From F23-B02 sp045599385 (GTDB lineage: Bacteria; Bacillota; Clostridia; Oscillospirales; Oscillospiraceae), in contig JAZRVW010000086.1 in assembly GCA_045599385.1 (NCBI GenBank), positions 1 through 16,210 on the forward strand: DNA of 16,210 nucleotides, given 5' to 3'. Positions 1-7,311 of the stretch are shown in pieces. Numbering within the stretch: position 1 is the stretch's first letter; each line of letters opens with the position of its first letter. The position numbers and the translations under genes were made by a program. The notes under the pieces were generated by a model, which worked only from the letters and a program-made list of their open reading frames with translations, was not told the origin of the DNA and searched no databases.

Positions 1-578
1 TGGGCAAAACCACCACCATCGGCAAGCTCGCCGCCCAGCTCAAAAGCGAGGGGAAAAAGGTTCTTCTTGCCGCGGGCGACACCTTCCGTGCCGCCGCCGG
101 GGAACAGCTCAACATTTGGGCGGAGCGTTCCGGTGCGGACATCGTTCGTCACGAGGAAGGCAGCGACCCTGCCGCTGTTGTCTACGACAGCCTCTGCGCG
201 GCAAAGGCGAGAGGCAGCGATGTTATCATAATCGACACTGCCGGTCGTCTGCACAACAAGGCAAACCTTATGAATGAGCTTAATAAAATACGCCGCGTTA
301 TTACCCGCGAGCTTCCCGATGCCAACGTTGAAACCCTCATGGTGCTTGACGCAACAACGGGACAGAACGGTCTTATTCAGGCAAAGCAGTTTCTTGAAAC
401 CGCAGGTCTTACGGGAATCGTACTCACCAAGCTTGACGGTACTGCAAAGGGCGGCATAGTCTTTGCCATCGCCCAGGAGCTTCAGCTTCCTGTCAAATTT
501 GTGGGAGTGGGCGAGGGCATTGACGACCTTATTCCCTTTGACAGCAACGACTTTGTGGAGGCGCTGTTTAAAGAATGA
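1..578 (+). CDS. ftsY: Signal recognition particle receptor FtsY, 3' part (5' end outside window)
   Basis: FtsY is the membrane-associated SRP GTPase that docks ribosome-SRP complexes at the translocon. Reading frame 3 is open from base 3 and gives 191 residues of the NG domain. Visible GTPase motifs, in order, are the P-loop end GKTTTIGKLA at the very edge, DTFRAAAGEQL (the SRP-GTPase insertion-box start), DTAGR (G3), TKLDGTAKGG (G4) and the closing GVGEGIDDLIPFD. The single ending FVEALFKE and absence of an M domain point to FtsY rather than Ffh. The N-terminal A and N domains lie outside the window. The stop codon overlaps the rdgB start as ATGA (575-578), so the two are probably translationally coupled. 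Confidence 0.96.
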   Translation, partial: GKTTTIGKLAAQLKSEGKKVLLAAGDTFRAAAGEQLNIWAERSGADIVRHEEGSDPAAVVYDSLCAAKARGSDVIIIDTAGRLHNKANLMNELNKIRRVITRELPDANVETLMVLDATTGQNGLIQAKQFLETAGLTGIVLTKLDGTAKGGIVFAIAQELQLPVKFVGVGEGIDDLIPFDSNDFVEALFKE

Positions 579-1177
579 AACTGATTCTGGCAAGCAACAA
601 CGCAAAAAAGCTCCGCGAGCTGAAAGCGATTCTGTCCGATATGGACGTGGAGCTCTTCTCCCAGTGCGAAGCGGGCTGCGATTTTGAGGTTGACGAAACG
701 GGTACAACCTTTGAGGAAAACGCTTATCTCAAGGCAATTGCCGTCTATGAGGCAACGGGCGAGGCAACGGTTGCCGATGACTCCGGACTTATGGTTGAGG
801 CATTAAACGGTGAGCCGGGAGTTTACTCCGCACGTTACGCACCCGGCGGACACGATGCCACGGATAAGGAAAAGTATATGTATCTGCTTTCCAAAATGGA
901 GGGCATTGAAAACAGAGCCGCAAAATTCGTCACAAGCATTTGCTGCATTCTTCCCGGCGGAGAAATAATCCGCACGGAAGGGGAGTGCCGCGGTGAAATT
1001 TTGCCGTACCCCCACGGAGAAGGCGGCTTTGGCTATGACCCCGTGTTCAAGCCCGAGGGCTATGACACAAGTATGGCCGTTCTTGGCCCAGAGGTGAAAA
1101 ATCAGATTTCCCACAGGGCCAACGCGCTTAGAGAATTCAAAAAAGAATTGAGGAAACACAATGGCACTATCAAGTAA
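575..1177 (+). CDS. rdgB: XTP/dITP pyrophosphatase (RdgB/HAM1 family)
   Basis: This enzyme hydrolyses non-canonical purine triphosphates (XTP, dITP, ITP) to monophosphate and PPi, keeping deaminated bases out of DNA and RNA. The 200-residue length is normal for the family. Visible family motifs are ASNNAKKLREL (residues 6-16), a variant of the usual (S/T)GNxxK substrate loop; FEENAYLKA (47-55); ADDSGL (67-72), with the predicted catalytic base Asp69; PHGEGGFGYDP (146-156); and SHRANALREF (179-188). The start overlaps ftsY by 4 nt. GGAGG at 557-561 is a usable though distant ribosome binding site. The 3' end overlaps yhbY by 17 nt. Confidence 0.96.
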   Translation: MKLILASNNAKKLRELKAILSDMDVELFSQCEAGCDFEVDETGTTFEENAYLKAIAVYEATGEATVADDSGLMVEALNGEPGVYSARYAPGGHDATDKEKYMYLLSKMEGIENRAAKFVTSICCILPGGEIIRTEGECRGEILPYPHGEGGFGYDPVFKPEGYDTSMAVLGPEVKNQISHRANALREFKKELRKHNGTIK

Positions 1178-1469
1178 GCAGAGAGCACAGCTCAAGGGCA
1201 TTGCCATGAATGAGGACACCATCATTCAGATTGGCAAGGGCGGAATTTCCGACAACACTCTGATTCAGGTGCAGGACGCATTGAAGGCGCGCGAGCTTAT
1301 CAAGGGCCGCGTTCTTGAAAACAGCCTGCTGACTGCCCGCGAAGCAGCCGAAGCACTGGCTGAGGCCTGCGGCGCAGAGGTTGTCCAGACCATCGGAAGC
1401 AAGTTTGTGCTGTATAAAAAGAATGCAAAAGAGCCTAAAATTGCTCTTGTAAAAGATAAAAAGAAATGA
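1161..1469 (+). CDS. yhbY: YhbY-type CRM-domain RNA-binding protein
   Basis: This is a small (102 aa) protein made almost entirely of one CRM domain, a fold that binds pre-50S ribosomal particles in bacteria. The opening SSKQRAQLKGIA and the GKGG loop (residues 25-28) after IIQI are diagnostic, and KARELIKGRVLEN follows as expected. The C-terminal tail (about 88-102) is Lys-rich. The ATG lies inside the rdgB 3' end (17-nt overlap) and is preceded by GAGGAAA at 1150-1156. The stop overlaps the next gene as ATGA (1466-1469). Its place beside nadD and rsfS is a common Firmicute arrangement. The ribosome-assembly role comes from family knowledge. Confidence 0.94.
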   Translation: MALSSKQRAQLKGIAMNEDTIIQIGKGGISDNTLIQVQDALKARELIKGRVLENSLLTAREAAEALAEACGAEVVQTIGSKFVLYKKNAKEPKIALVKDKKK

Positions 1470-2632
1470 AAATTGCTATTTACGGCGGTTCCTTCAACCC
1501 TCCGCACTGCGGCCATGTTGAAGCGGCACGCACGGTTGCGGAGGCTGTTGAACCCGACAAGCTGCTCATAATCCCCGCGAGCATACCTCCTCATAAGGCA
1601 ATGGCGGCAAACAGCGCCTGCGCCGAGGAGCGACTTGTGATGTCAAAGCTGGCTTTTGAGGATATTCCCAACGCTGAGGTCTGCGACATTGAGCTTCACC
1701 GCGAAGGCAAAAGCTATTCCTCGGATACGCTTATGCAGCTTAAGGAAATCTACCCCGAAGCTGAGTTTGTCTTCGCCATGGGTACGGATATGCTGCTGAG
1801 CTTTGAAACCTGGCACGAGTTCCGCTATCTGCTGGATAATATGACGCTCGCGGTGTTCTGCCGCAACGAAGGCGAGAATGCGGAGATTAAAAAGCATGCG
1901 GAATATCTGCGCAGGGAGTACGGGGCGAGAATAATTTTTGTTGACCATGAGCCTCTGCCTATGTCCTCCACGGAGATAAGGGAGCTGCTCCCGCAGCGCA
2001 AGGGTGCGGAGCTTTTGCCCGATAAGGTTTATTCCCGCATTATTCAGCAGGGTGATTACGGCGCGAAGCCTGATTTCGACTGGCTGCGCGGGAAAGCATA
2101 CGCCATGCTCAAGCCAAAACGCATTCCTCATGTGGCAGGCTGTGAGCAGGAAGCGGTGAAGCTTGCTCACCGTTGGGGCGCCGATGAGGAAATCGCGGCG
2201 GAAGCGGGCATTCTGCACGACATAACAAAAAAACTTTTACTTCCCGACCAATTGATATTGTGCGAGAAATATGGTATTATAAACGATACGTTTGAAGAAG
2301 AAAACGTGAAGCTGCTTCACTCAAAAACGGGTGCCGCCGTTGCGCGTGACCTTTTCAACGTGTCCGATGAGGTTTATGAGGCAATCCGCTGGCATACAAC
2401 GGGCAAGCCTGACATGAGCCTTATGGAAAAAATCATTTATATGGCTGATTATATCGAGCCCAACCGTGACTTTCCCGGAGTTGAGGAGCTGAGAAAGCTT
2501 GCCTACGGGGATTTGGACGAGGCAATGGCACTTGGCCTTGAAATGAGTCTTGAGGATATAAGAAGCTACGGAAATGAGCCGTACATAGTAACGGTTGAAG
2601 CATGTAAGTGGTACAAGGAAAACAGAAAATGA
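1466..2632 (+). CDS. nadD: Fused nicotinate-nucleotide adenylyltransferase (NadD) and YqeK-type HD-domain Ap4A hydrolase
   Basis: This 388-residue ORF joins two proteins that are usually separate neighbours. Residues 1 to about 195 are NadD, which forms deamido-NAD from nicotinate mononucleotide and ATP. It shows the nucleotidyltransferase motif GGSFNPPHCGH (7-17) and the distal SSTEIREL signature. Residues from about 205 to 388 are a YqeK-type HD hydrolase, a family that symmetrically cleaves Ap4A to ADP. Predicted metal ligands are His222, His251-Asp252 (LHD), His285, His310 and Asp328 (MADYIEPNRD). No stop, restart or frameshift is visible between the halves. The linker GDYGAKPDFDWLRGKAYAML resembles the normal N-terminus of YqeK. 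No clear Shine-Dalgarno precedes the ATG, but the ATGA overlap with yhbY suggests coupling. Confidence 0.93.
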   Translation: MKIAIYGGSFNPPHCGHVEAARTVAEAVEPDKLLIIPASIPPHKAMAANSACAEERLVMSKLAFEDIPNAEVCDIELHREGKSYSSDTLMQLKEIYPEAEFVFAMGTDMLLSFETWHEFRYLLDNMTLAVFCRNEGENAEIKKHAEYLRREYGARIIFVDHEPLPMSSTEIRELLPQRKGAELLPDKVYSRIIQQGDYGAKPDFDWLRGKAYAMLKPKRIPHVAGCEQEAVKLAHRWGADEEIAAEAGILHDITKKLLLPDQLILCEKYGIINDTFEEENVKLLHSKTGAAVARDLFNVSDEVYEAIRWHTTGKPDMSLMEKIIYMADYIEPNRDFPGVEELRKLAYGDLDEAMALGLEMSLEDIRSYGNEPYIVTVEACKWYKENRK

Positions 2633-2661
2633 CCTGCTGAATGCAGAAAGGAAGATAGAAT

Positions 2662-3897
2662 ATGCAGTCATCCGGTAATAATAGAAACAAAAGAGATGCT
2701 GACAGCTTTGACAGACAGGACAACTACACCGGTGAAGAGTATTATGAGGAACGTTCCGGAAAATCTGCCAAGACTGAAGAGATTCTTGCAAAGAGGAAAA
2801 AAGCAAGTAAGGTAAAAAAGGCCCGCAAGACAGCACTTATTGTTATTCTGATTGTTGCAATTATCCTCGCGGCCGGCGTAATTGCTCTTGAAATATTCAC
2901 CGAGCCGCCAGATACAAGTGACGACAAAGGTCTTAAGAATGACGATAATGGCGTTGCACCCGGTGTAGACGGCGGCAGAAAAGACGGCGTGTACACTCTG
3001 CTTGTAGTAGGACGCGATAAGGTCGGTAATAATACCGATACCATCATGGTAGGACGCTTTGACGTTGTTAATCAGACTCTGAATGTTGTCAGCATTCCCC
3101 GTGATACCCTCGTAAACATCAACTACAACAAGAAGAACATTAACTATGTATATCCTGCCTGCGTGAACTCGGGCGACGATGCAATCGGTGAGCTGTGCGA
3201 AGCAATATCCGATATGCTCGGCTTCTATGTTGATAACTATATTGTTATTGATATTCAGGCGGCTGCCGAACTTGTTGACTGTATAGGCGGCGTTGACTTC
3301 AATGTTCCCCTTGATATGATATATGACGATCCTACGCAGGATCTGCACATCAACATCAAAGCAGGTATGCAGACGCTTGACGGCGAAGATGCAGTTAAGG
3401 TTTTCCGCTACAGAGAAGGCTATGCCGATGCCGACCTTGGCCGCATCAATGTTCAGCATGATCTGCTCATGGCAATTGCAAAACAGACGCTTTCTCTCGG
3501 AAATCTTCTGAAAATTGATGATATCATAGACATTGCCGTAAGCCACACCGAAACCGACCTTACGGGCGACAATATCCGCTTCTATATCAAGGAATTTCTG
3601 AAGATTAATTCGGAGGATATTAAGTTCCTGACCCTGCCGTACACCTCCTGCGGAATGATATTCAACTGGAGCAGCCTTTTCACCGATATTGACGCATGGC
3701 TCGACATGGTAAACGAATATCTCAATCCCTATGAACAGGAAGTAACGCTTGATAATATCAATATGATTACCTATAAGGACGGTAACTTCTACTATACCTC
3801 TGAGCCTATGCGCGGCAGTATTCAGGGAATGCTCGGCTATGAGCCCGGCACATCGGTTGACGGCGCGGGCATGATAAAGTTTGTAAGCTCAAAATAA
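2662..3897 (+). CDS. LytR-CpsA-Psr (LCP) family cell-wall polymer ligase
   Basis: LCP enzymes transfer undecaprenyl-linked glycopolymers (teichoic acids, capsule) onto peptidoglycan outside the membrane. The 411-residue protein has a charged cytoplasmic tail (1-56), one membrane segment (about 57-79, TALIVILIVAIILAAGVIAL) and an extracellular LCP domain from about 110. Conserved features are LLVVGRD (113-119), NTDTIMV (124-130), SIPRD (144-148) and the Arg-rich FRYREGYADADLGRINVQ stretch (248-265), with Arg249, Arg251, Arg261 and Gln265 in the expected pattern. The C-terminal ~100 residues are a less recognisable extension. AAAGGAAG at 2647-2654 supports the ATG. Which glycopolymer it attaches cannot be told. 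It may work with TagA further downstream, but that is inference. Confidence 0.93.
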   Translation: MQSSGNNRNKRDADSFDRQDNYTGEEYYEERSGKSAKTEEILAKRKKASKVKKARKTALIVILIVAIILAAGVIALEIFTEPPDTSDDKGLKNDDNGVAPGVDGGRKDGVYTLLVVGRDKVGNNTDTIMVGRFDVVNQTLNVVSIPRDTLVNINYNKKNINYVYPACVNSGDDAIGELCEAISDMLGFYVDNYIVIDIQAAAELVDCIGGVDFNVPLDMIYDDPTQDLHINIKAGMQTLDGEDAVKVFRYREGYADADLGRINVQHDLLMAIAKQTLSLGNLLKIDDIIDIAVSHTETDLTGDNIRFYIKEFLKINSEDIKFLTLPYTSCGMIFNWSSLFTDIDAWLDMVNEYLNPYEQEVTLDNINMITYKDGNFYYTSEPMRGSIQGMLGYEPGTSVDGAGMIKFVSSK

Positions 3898-3911
3898 AGG
3901 AAGATTATTCT

Positions 3912-4274
3912 ATGATGACACCCAATGAAGTCGTAAAGATTGCCGCAAAGGCACTCAGCGATAAAAAAGGCAAGGATATCAAGGTGCTTAAGACCGATAA
4001 ACTCACCTCTCTGTGTGACTATTTCGTAATCTGCACCGGTACCTCCTCCACCCATATCAAATCCCTTACAGACGAAATTGACAAGGCAATGAGCGAGGCA
4101 GGAGAACCGCCTCTCCGCCGTGAAGGTTACCGTTCAGGCAACTGGGTGCTGCTTGATTTCGGCTGTGTAGTCGCCCATGTCTTTACCGAAGACGCAAGAG
4201 ATTTCTACAAGCTGGAAAGACTGTGGTCCGACGCCGAGGAGATTGATCTCTCATCCCTTATCAGCCCCTGCTAA
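3912..4274 (+). CDS. rsfS: Ribosomal silencing factor RsfS
   Basis: RsfS binds uL14 on the large ribosomal subunit and blocks joining to the small subunit during starvation. It also assists late 50S assembly. The 120-residue length is typical. Family signatures seen are DYFVICTGTSSTHIKSLTDEI (residues about 37-57), GYRSGNWVLLDFGCVVAHVF and the ending ARDFYKLERLW. Two adjacent ATGs (3912, 3915) are possible. AAAGGAAG at 3896-3903, which overlaps the LCP stop, is well spaced for the first. In many Firmicutes nadD, yqeK and rsfS are contiguous; here an LCP gene sits between the fusion and rsfS. Confidence 0.95.
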   Translation: MMTPNEVVKIAAKALSDKKGKDIKVLKTDKLTSLCDYFVICTGTSSTHIKSLTDEIDKAMSEAGEPPLRREGYRSGNWVLLDFGCVVAHVFTEDARDFYKLERLWSDAEEIDLSSLISPC

Positions 4275-4329
4275 GGGGCATTCGGAACGCACGTAGGCGT
4301 GCAAATAATGATAATGGAGAGAAATTAAA

Positions 4330-6750
4330 ATGAAATACGATTTTACCGCAATAGAGAAAAAATGGCAGGCAGTCTGGGAAGAAAAAAAGCCCTATGCCGC
4401 AGTAACAGGCGATACAACCCGCAAGAAATTCTACGGACTCATTGAGTTTCCGTATCCCTCAGGTCAGGGCCTTCATGTAGGACACCCCAGACCCTTTACC
4501 GCAATTGATATTGTTTCCCGCAAAAAGAGAATGGACGGCTACAACGTTCTGTTCCCAATCGGCTTTGACGCTTTCGGTCTGCCTACTGAGAACTACGCGA
4601 TAAAGACTCATATCCACCCCACTAAAGTTACCGAGAAGAATATCGCAACCTTCACAAGCCAGCTCAAGATGCTGGGCTACGGCTTTGACTGGGACAGAGT
4701 AGTGGATACCACCGACCCCAAGTACTACAAGTGGACTCAGTGGATTTTCCTGCAGATGTTCAAGAACGGGCTTGCATATAAGACCACAATGCCGGTTAAC
4801 TGGTGTACCTCCTGCAAGTGTGTTCTTGCAAACGAAGAGGTTGTGGACGGTGTGTGCGAACGCTGCGGAAGCGAGGTTGTCCGCAAGGAAAAGAGCCAGT
4901 GGATGCTTGCAATCACCAAGTATGCCCAGCGCCTTATTGATGACCTGGACGAGCTTGATTTCATTGAGCGCGTAAAAATCCAGCAGAAGAACTGGATAGG
5001 ACGCAGCACCGGTGCAGAAATCACCTTCAAGACCAATGTGGGCGATGAAGTAACCGTTTACACCACCCGTGCCGATACTCTGTACGGTACTACTTACATG
5101 GTAATCTCTCCTGAACACCCCCGTCTTAACGAGTGGAAGGACAAGATTAAAAACTGGGACGAGGTTGTTGCATATCAGAAGGAAGCTGCAAAGAAGTCCG
5201 ACTTTGAGCGCGGCGAGCTGAACAAGGACAAATCCGGTGTTAAGCTTGAAGGTATCGAGGTAATTAATCCCGTAACCGACGAAGCTCTTCCCATGTTTGT
5301 TTCCGACTATGTACTTATGGGCTACGGCACCGGTATCGTCATGGGCGTTCCCGGCCATGACCAGCGTGACTGGGACTTTGCGACAAAGTTCGGTCTGCCC
5401 ATCATTGAGGTTGTCGCAGGCGGCGATGTAACCAAGGAGGCATTCGTTGCCAAGGACGACAGCGCAATAATGGTTAACTCCGGCTTCCTCAACGGCATGA
5501 CCGTCAAGGAAGCAATTCCCGCCATGAAGAAGTATGTCGTTGAGCAGGGCTTCGGCGTTGAAAAGGTAAATTACAAGCTGCGTGACTGGGTATTCTCCCG
5601 TCAGCGTTACTGGGGCGAGCCTATCCCCATGGTGAACTGCCCCAAGTGCGGCTGGGTTCCCGTTCCCGAAGAGGAGCTGCCTCTGCTGCTTCCCGATGTT
5701 GAGAACTATGAGCCCACCGATAACGGCGAAAGCCCCATCGCAAAGATGCGCGACTGGGTTGAAACCTCCTGCCCCAAGTGCGGCGGCAAGGCTGAGCGCG
5801 AAACCGACACCATGCCCAACTGGGCAGGCTCAAGCTGGTACTTCCTGCGCTACATGGATCCCCACAACGATGATGCCCTTGTTTCCAAGGAAGCAGAGGA
5901 GTACTGGGGACCTGTTGACTGGTATAACGGCGGCATGGAGCACACCACTCTGCATCTGCTGTATTCACGTTTCTGGCACAAGTTCCTTTACGATATCGGC
6001 GTTGTTCACACCAAGGAGCCTTATGCAAAACGCACCTCCCACGGCATGATTCTTGGCGAGGGCGGCGAAAAAATGAGCAAGTCCCGCGGCAACGTAATTA
6101 ACCCCAATGATATCGTTGACCAGTACGGTGCTGACACTCTGCGCCTACACATCATGTTCATAGGAGACTTTGAGAAGGCAGTTTCCTGGAGTAACGAGGC
6201 CGTCAAGGGCTCCAAGCGCTTCCTTGACCGCTGCTGGAATCTCATGGAGATGTGCAGCGATGACATGGGTTACTCCAAGAAGAACGAGAGCATTGTTCAC
6301 AAGACCATCAAGAAGGTCGGCTCCGATATTGACGAGCTCAAGATGAACACCGCAATCGCGGCTCTCATGACCATGGTAAACGAGTTCTACTCCAACGGCT
6401 GCACCAAGGGCGAGGTTAAGACCCTTATCCAGCTTCTCAGCCCCTTCGCACCTCATATTGCCGAGGAAATGTGGGAGCAGATGGGATTTGCAGCAGCCGA
6501 AGGCAAGATGGCAATGCAGACAAGCTGGCCCGAGTATGACGAGGCAAAGACCGTTGACACCGAGCGCGAAATGGCAGTTCAGGTAAACGGCAAGCTCAAG
6601 ACCACTATCATCGTACCCGCCGACTCCGAGGACCAGGTCATCATTGACGCGGCCTGCGCCGACGAAAAGGTACAGCGTCTTATGGAAGGAAAACAGCTTT
6701 TTAAGACTATCGTTGTCAAGAATAAGCTCGTAAATCTTATCATAAAGTAA
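4330..6750 (+). CDS. leuS: Leucyl-tRNA synthetase
   Basis: This class I aminoacyl-tRNA synthetase charges tRNA-Leu. At 806 aa it is the usual bacterial length. Motifs seen are HIGH as HVGH (49-52) after FPYPSGQGL, and KMSKS (581-585) in EKMSKSRGNV. A first zinc site is formed by Cys159/Cys162/Cys176/Cys179. A second Cys set at 437/440/481/484 precedes MPNWAGSSWYFLRYMDP. The CP1 editing domain (about 220-415) carries TTRADTLYG and GHDQRDWDFA, so editing should be intact. The C-terminal segment after about 640 is the anticodon-binding region. The ATG has GGAGAG at 4315-4320 as ribosome binding site. The 55-nt upstream gap is too short for a T-box leader, so no tRNA-responsive control is visible here. 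Confidence 0.98.
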   Translation: MKYDFTAIEKKWQAVWEEKKPYAAVTGDTTRKKFYGLIEFPYPSGQGLHVGHPRPFTAIDIVSRKKRMDGYNVLFPIGFDAFGLPTENYAIKTHIHPTKVTEKNIATFTSQLKMLGYGFDWDRVVDTTDPKYYKWTQWIFLQMFKNGLAYKTTMPVNWCTSCKCVLANEEVVDGVCERCGSEVVRKEKSQWMLAITKYAQRLIDDLDELDFIERVKIQQKNWIGRSTGAEITFKTNVGDEVTVYTTRADTLYGTTYMVISPEHPRLNEWKDKIKNWDEVVAYQKEAAKKSDFERGELNKDKSGVKLEGIEVINPVTDEALPMFVSDYVLMGYGTGIVMGVPGHDQRDWDFATKFGLPIIEVVAGGDVTKEAFVAKDDSAIMVNSGFLNGMTVKEAIPAMKKYVVEQGFGVEKVNYKLRDWVFSRQRYWGEPIPMVNCPKCGWVPVPEEELPLLLPDVENYEPTDNGESPIAKMRDWVETSCPKCGGKAERETDTMPNWAGSSWYFLRYMDPHNDDALVSKEAEEYWGPVDWYNGGMEHTTLHLLYSRFWHKFLYDIGVVHTKEPYAKRTSHGMILGEGGEKMSKSRGNVINPNDIVDQYGADTLRLHIMFIGDFEKAVSWSNEAVKGSKRFLDRCWNLMEMCSDDMGYSKKNESIVHKTIKKVGSDIDELKMNTAIAALMTMVNEFYSNGCTKGEVKTLIQLLSPFAPHIAEEMWEQMGFAAAEGKMAMQTSWPEYDEAKTVDTEREMAVQVNGKLKTTIIVPADSEDQVIIDAACADEKVQRLMEGKQLFKTIVVKNKLVNLIIK

Positions 6751-6753
6751 TTG

Positions 6754-6782
6754 TTGACATTGTAAGCAAAACCAAGTATAAT
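6754..6782 (+). promoter_or_regulatory. Consensus sigma-A promoter of rpsU
   Basis: A -35 box TTGACA (6754-6759) and a -10 box TATAAT (6777-6782) are separated by exactly 17 bp. Both boxes match the consensus in all positions. It begins 4 nt after the leuS stop, and transcription should start near 6789. This is the strongest promoter in the window and suits a ribosomal protein gene. Confidence 0.93.
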
Positions 6783-6790
6783 GTCAGTCG

Positions 6791-6830
6791 TTAAGCCAAG
6801 GATTTGGCCCTTAAAGCGCCGAAAGGCGTT
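6791..6830 (+). promoter_or_regulatory. Two-hairpin 5' leader of rpsU
   Basis: The roughly 60-nt predicted leader folds into two adjacent hairpins. The first pairs GCCAA (6795-6799) with TTGGC (6804-6808) around a GGAT loop and can extend by TTAA/TTAA (6791-6794 with 6811-6814) across a CC bulge. The second pairs AGCGCC (6815-6820) with GGCGTT (6825-6830) around a GAAA (GNRA) tetraloop and ends 3 nt before the GGAGGGAG ribosome binding site (6834-6841). The pairing is seen directly. A regulatory role such as autogenous control by bS21 or mRNA stabilisation is inference. Confidence 0.5.
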
Positions 6831-6849
6831 AATGGAGGGAGTGAAATAA

Positions 6850-7035
6850 ATGTCTGAAATCTATGTCAAGGAAAACGAGTCTCTGGACAACGCTCTTAAG
6901 AGATTTAAGCGCGCCACCGCAAAGGCAGGCGTTATGCAGGATCTGAGAAAGAAGGAGTATTATCAGAGCCCCAGCGTACGTCGCCGCAAAAAGAGCGAGG
7001 CTGCACGCAAGAACAAGAACAAGAGATATTACTAA
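6850..7035 (+). CDS. rpsU: 30S ribosomal protein bS21
   Basis: bS21 is a small basic protein of the 30S platform, near the 3' end of 16S rRNA, where it helps initiation. The 61-residue product starts SEIYVKENESLDNALKRFKR, the family signature. It continues with a basic helix and ends in an Arg/Lys-rich tail (SVRRRKKSEAARKNKNKRYY). GGAGGGAG (6834-6841) is a very strong ribosome binding site 8 nt before the ATG. It is a monocistronic unit with its own consensus promoter upstream and a strong terminator just after the stop. Confidence 0.97.
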   Translation: MSEIYVKENESLDNALKRFKRATAKAGVMQDLRKKEYYQSPSVRRRKKSEAARKNKNKRYY

Positions 7036-7044
7036 TATCTTAAC

Positions 7045-7080
7045 AAAAAATCCACCGTCTTTGACGGTGGATTTTTTATT
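7045..7080 (+). terminator. Intrinsic terminator of rpsU (likely bidirectional)
   Basis: A perfect 9-bp stem, TCCACCGTC (7051-7059) with GACGGTGGA (7063-7071), encloses a TTT loop. TTTTTTATT follows, and AAAAAA (7045-7050) precedes it. The stem can extend into the A/T tracts. The mirrored A tract means it could also stop transcription coming from the minus-strand gene at 7307-7867. Confidence 0.93.
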
Positions 7081-7082
7081 CG

Positions 7083-7117
7083 TCAAGCAAAGTCTTACGG
7101 ACTTTGCTTGAATTTTT
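7083..7117 (+). terminator. Second hairpin with T-tract after rpsU
   Basis: A perfect 12-bp inverted repeat, TCAAGCAAAGTC (7083-7094) and GACTTTGCTTGA (7100-7111), has a 5-nt loop and is followed by ATTTTT (7112-7117). It looks like a backup terminator. It may instead be the first stem of the palindromic element that continues to 7220. Confidence 0.6.
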
Positions 7118-7220
7118 CTCGCACTCATCGCATCGGCAACAAGTTGCCTCTTTGGTCGGTGCGAGGGCTCGCTTTGCTCGCCTTATGGTGTTTTTGAGAG
7201 GGCAAAGCTCTCTCAAAAAC
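7083..7220. repeat. Nested inverted-repeat element in the rpsU/ProX intergenic region
   Basis: Within 138 bp at least five stems are readable: 7083-7094 with 7100-7111 (12 bp), 7118-7124 with 7159-7165 (CTCGCAC/GTGCGAG), 7135-7140 with 7143-7148 (GGCAAC/GTTGCC), 7161-7165 with 7177-7181 (GCGAG/CTCGC, exclusive with the second stem), and 7190-7200 with 7210-7220 (GTTTTTGAGAG/CTCTCAAAAAC). The hexamer GCAAAG or its complement occurs four times (7087, 7102, 7172, 7202). No credible gene is present. The density of palindromes suggests a non-coding dispersed element (REP- or MITE-like). No flanking direct repeat was identified. Confidence 0.55.
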
Positions 7221-7277
7221 GAGTTTAATTATATTTGTCAGCTAAAACTGCCAAACTCTGCGAGGCATATTAGTATT

Positions 7278-7311
7278 AATAAAAGCCGGAAGCGAGTTTG
7301 TTGCTTTTATT
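7278..7311 (-). terminator. Possible terminator of the ProX-like gene
   Basis: AATAAAAGC (7278-7286) and GCTTTTATT (7303-7311) form a 9-bp inverted repeat around a 16-nt spacer. On the minus strand it straddles the stop codon. The stem is A/T-rich and the loop is large, so it would be weak. The rpsU terminator further on, with its A tract, may do the main work. Confidence 0.3.

Noticed and set aside
2668..3546. 292-aa minus-strand reading frame opposite the LCP gene
   Set aside because: It lies wholly inside a well-supported plus-strand gene, has no family motif I recognise, and is the usual antisense shadow of a codon-biased gene.
4264..4302. Two small hairpins between rsfS and leuS (4264-4268 with 4275-4279, and 4289-4293 with 4298-4302)
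   Set aside because: Each stem is only 5 bp and neither has a T tract, so they are not terminators. The gap is too short for a T-box or other riboswitch.
4459..5358. 299-aa minus-strand reading frame opposite leuS
   Set aside because: It is an antisense shadow of a clear leucyl-tRNA synthetase, with no recognisable domain or ribosome binding site.
6829..7128. 99-aa minus-strand reading frame across rpsU and its terminator
   Set aside because: It runs through the rpsU terminator hairpin and the antisense of bS21, with a hydrophobic stretch made from the T/A tracts. Not a credible gene.
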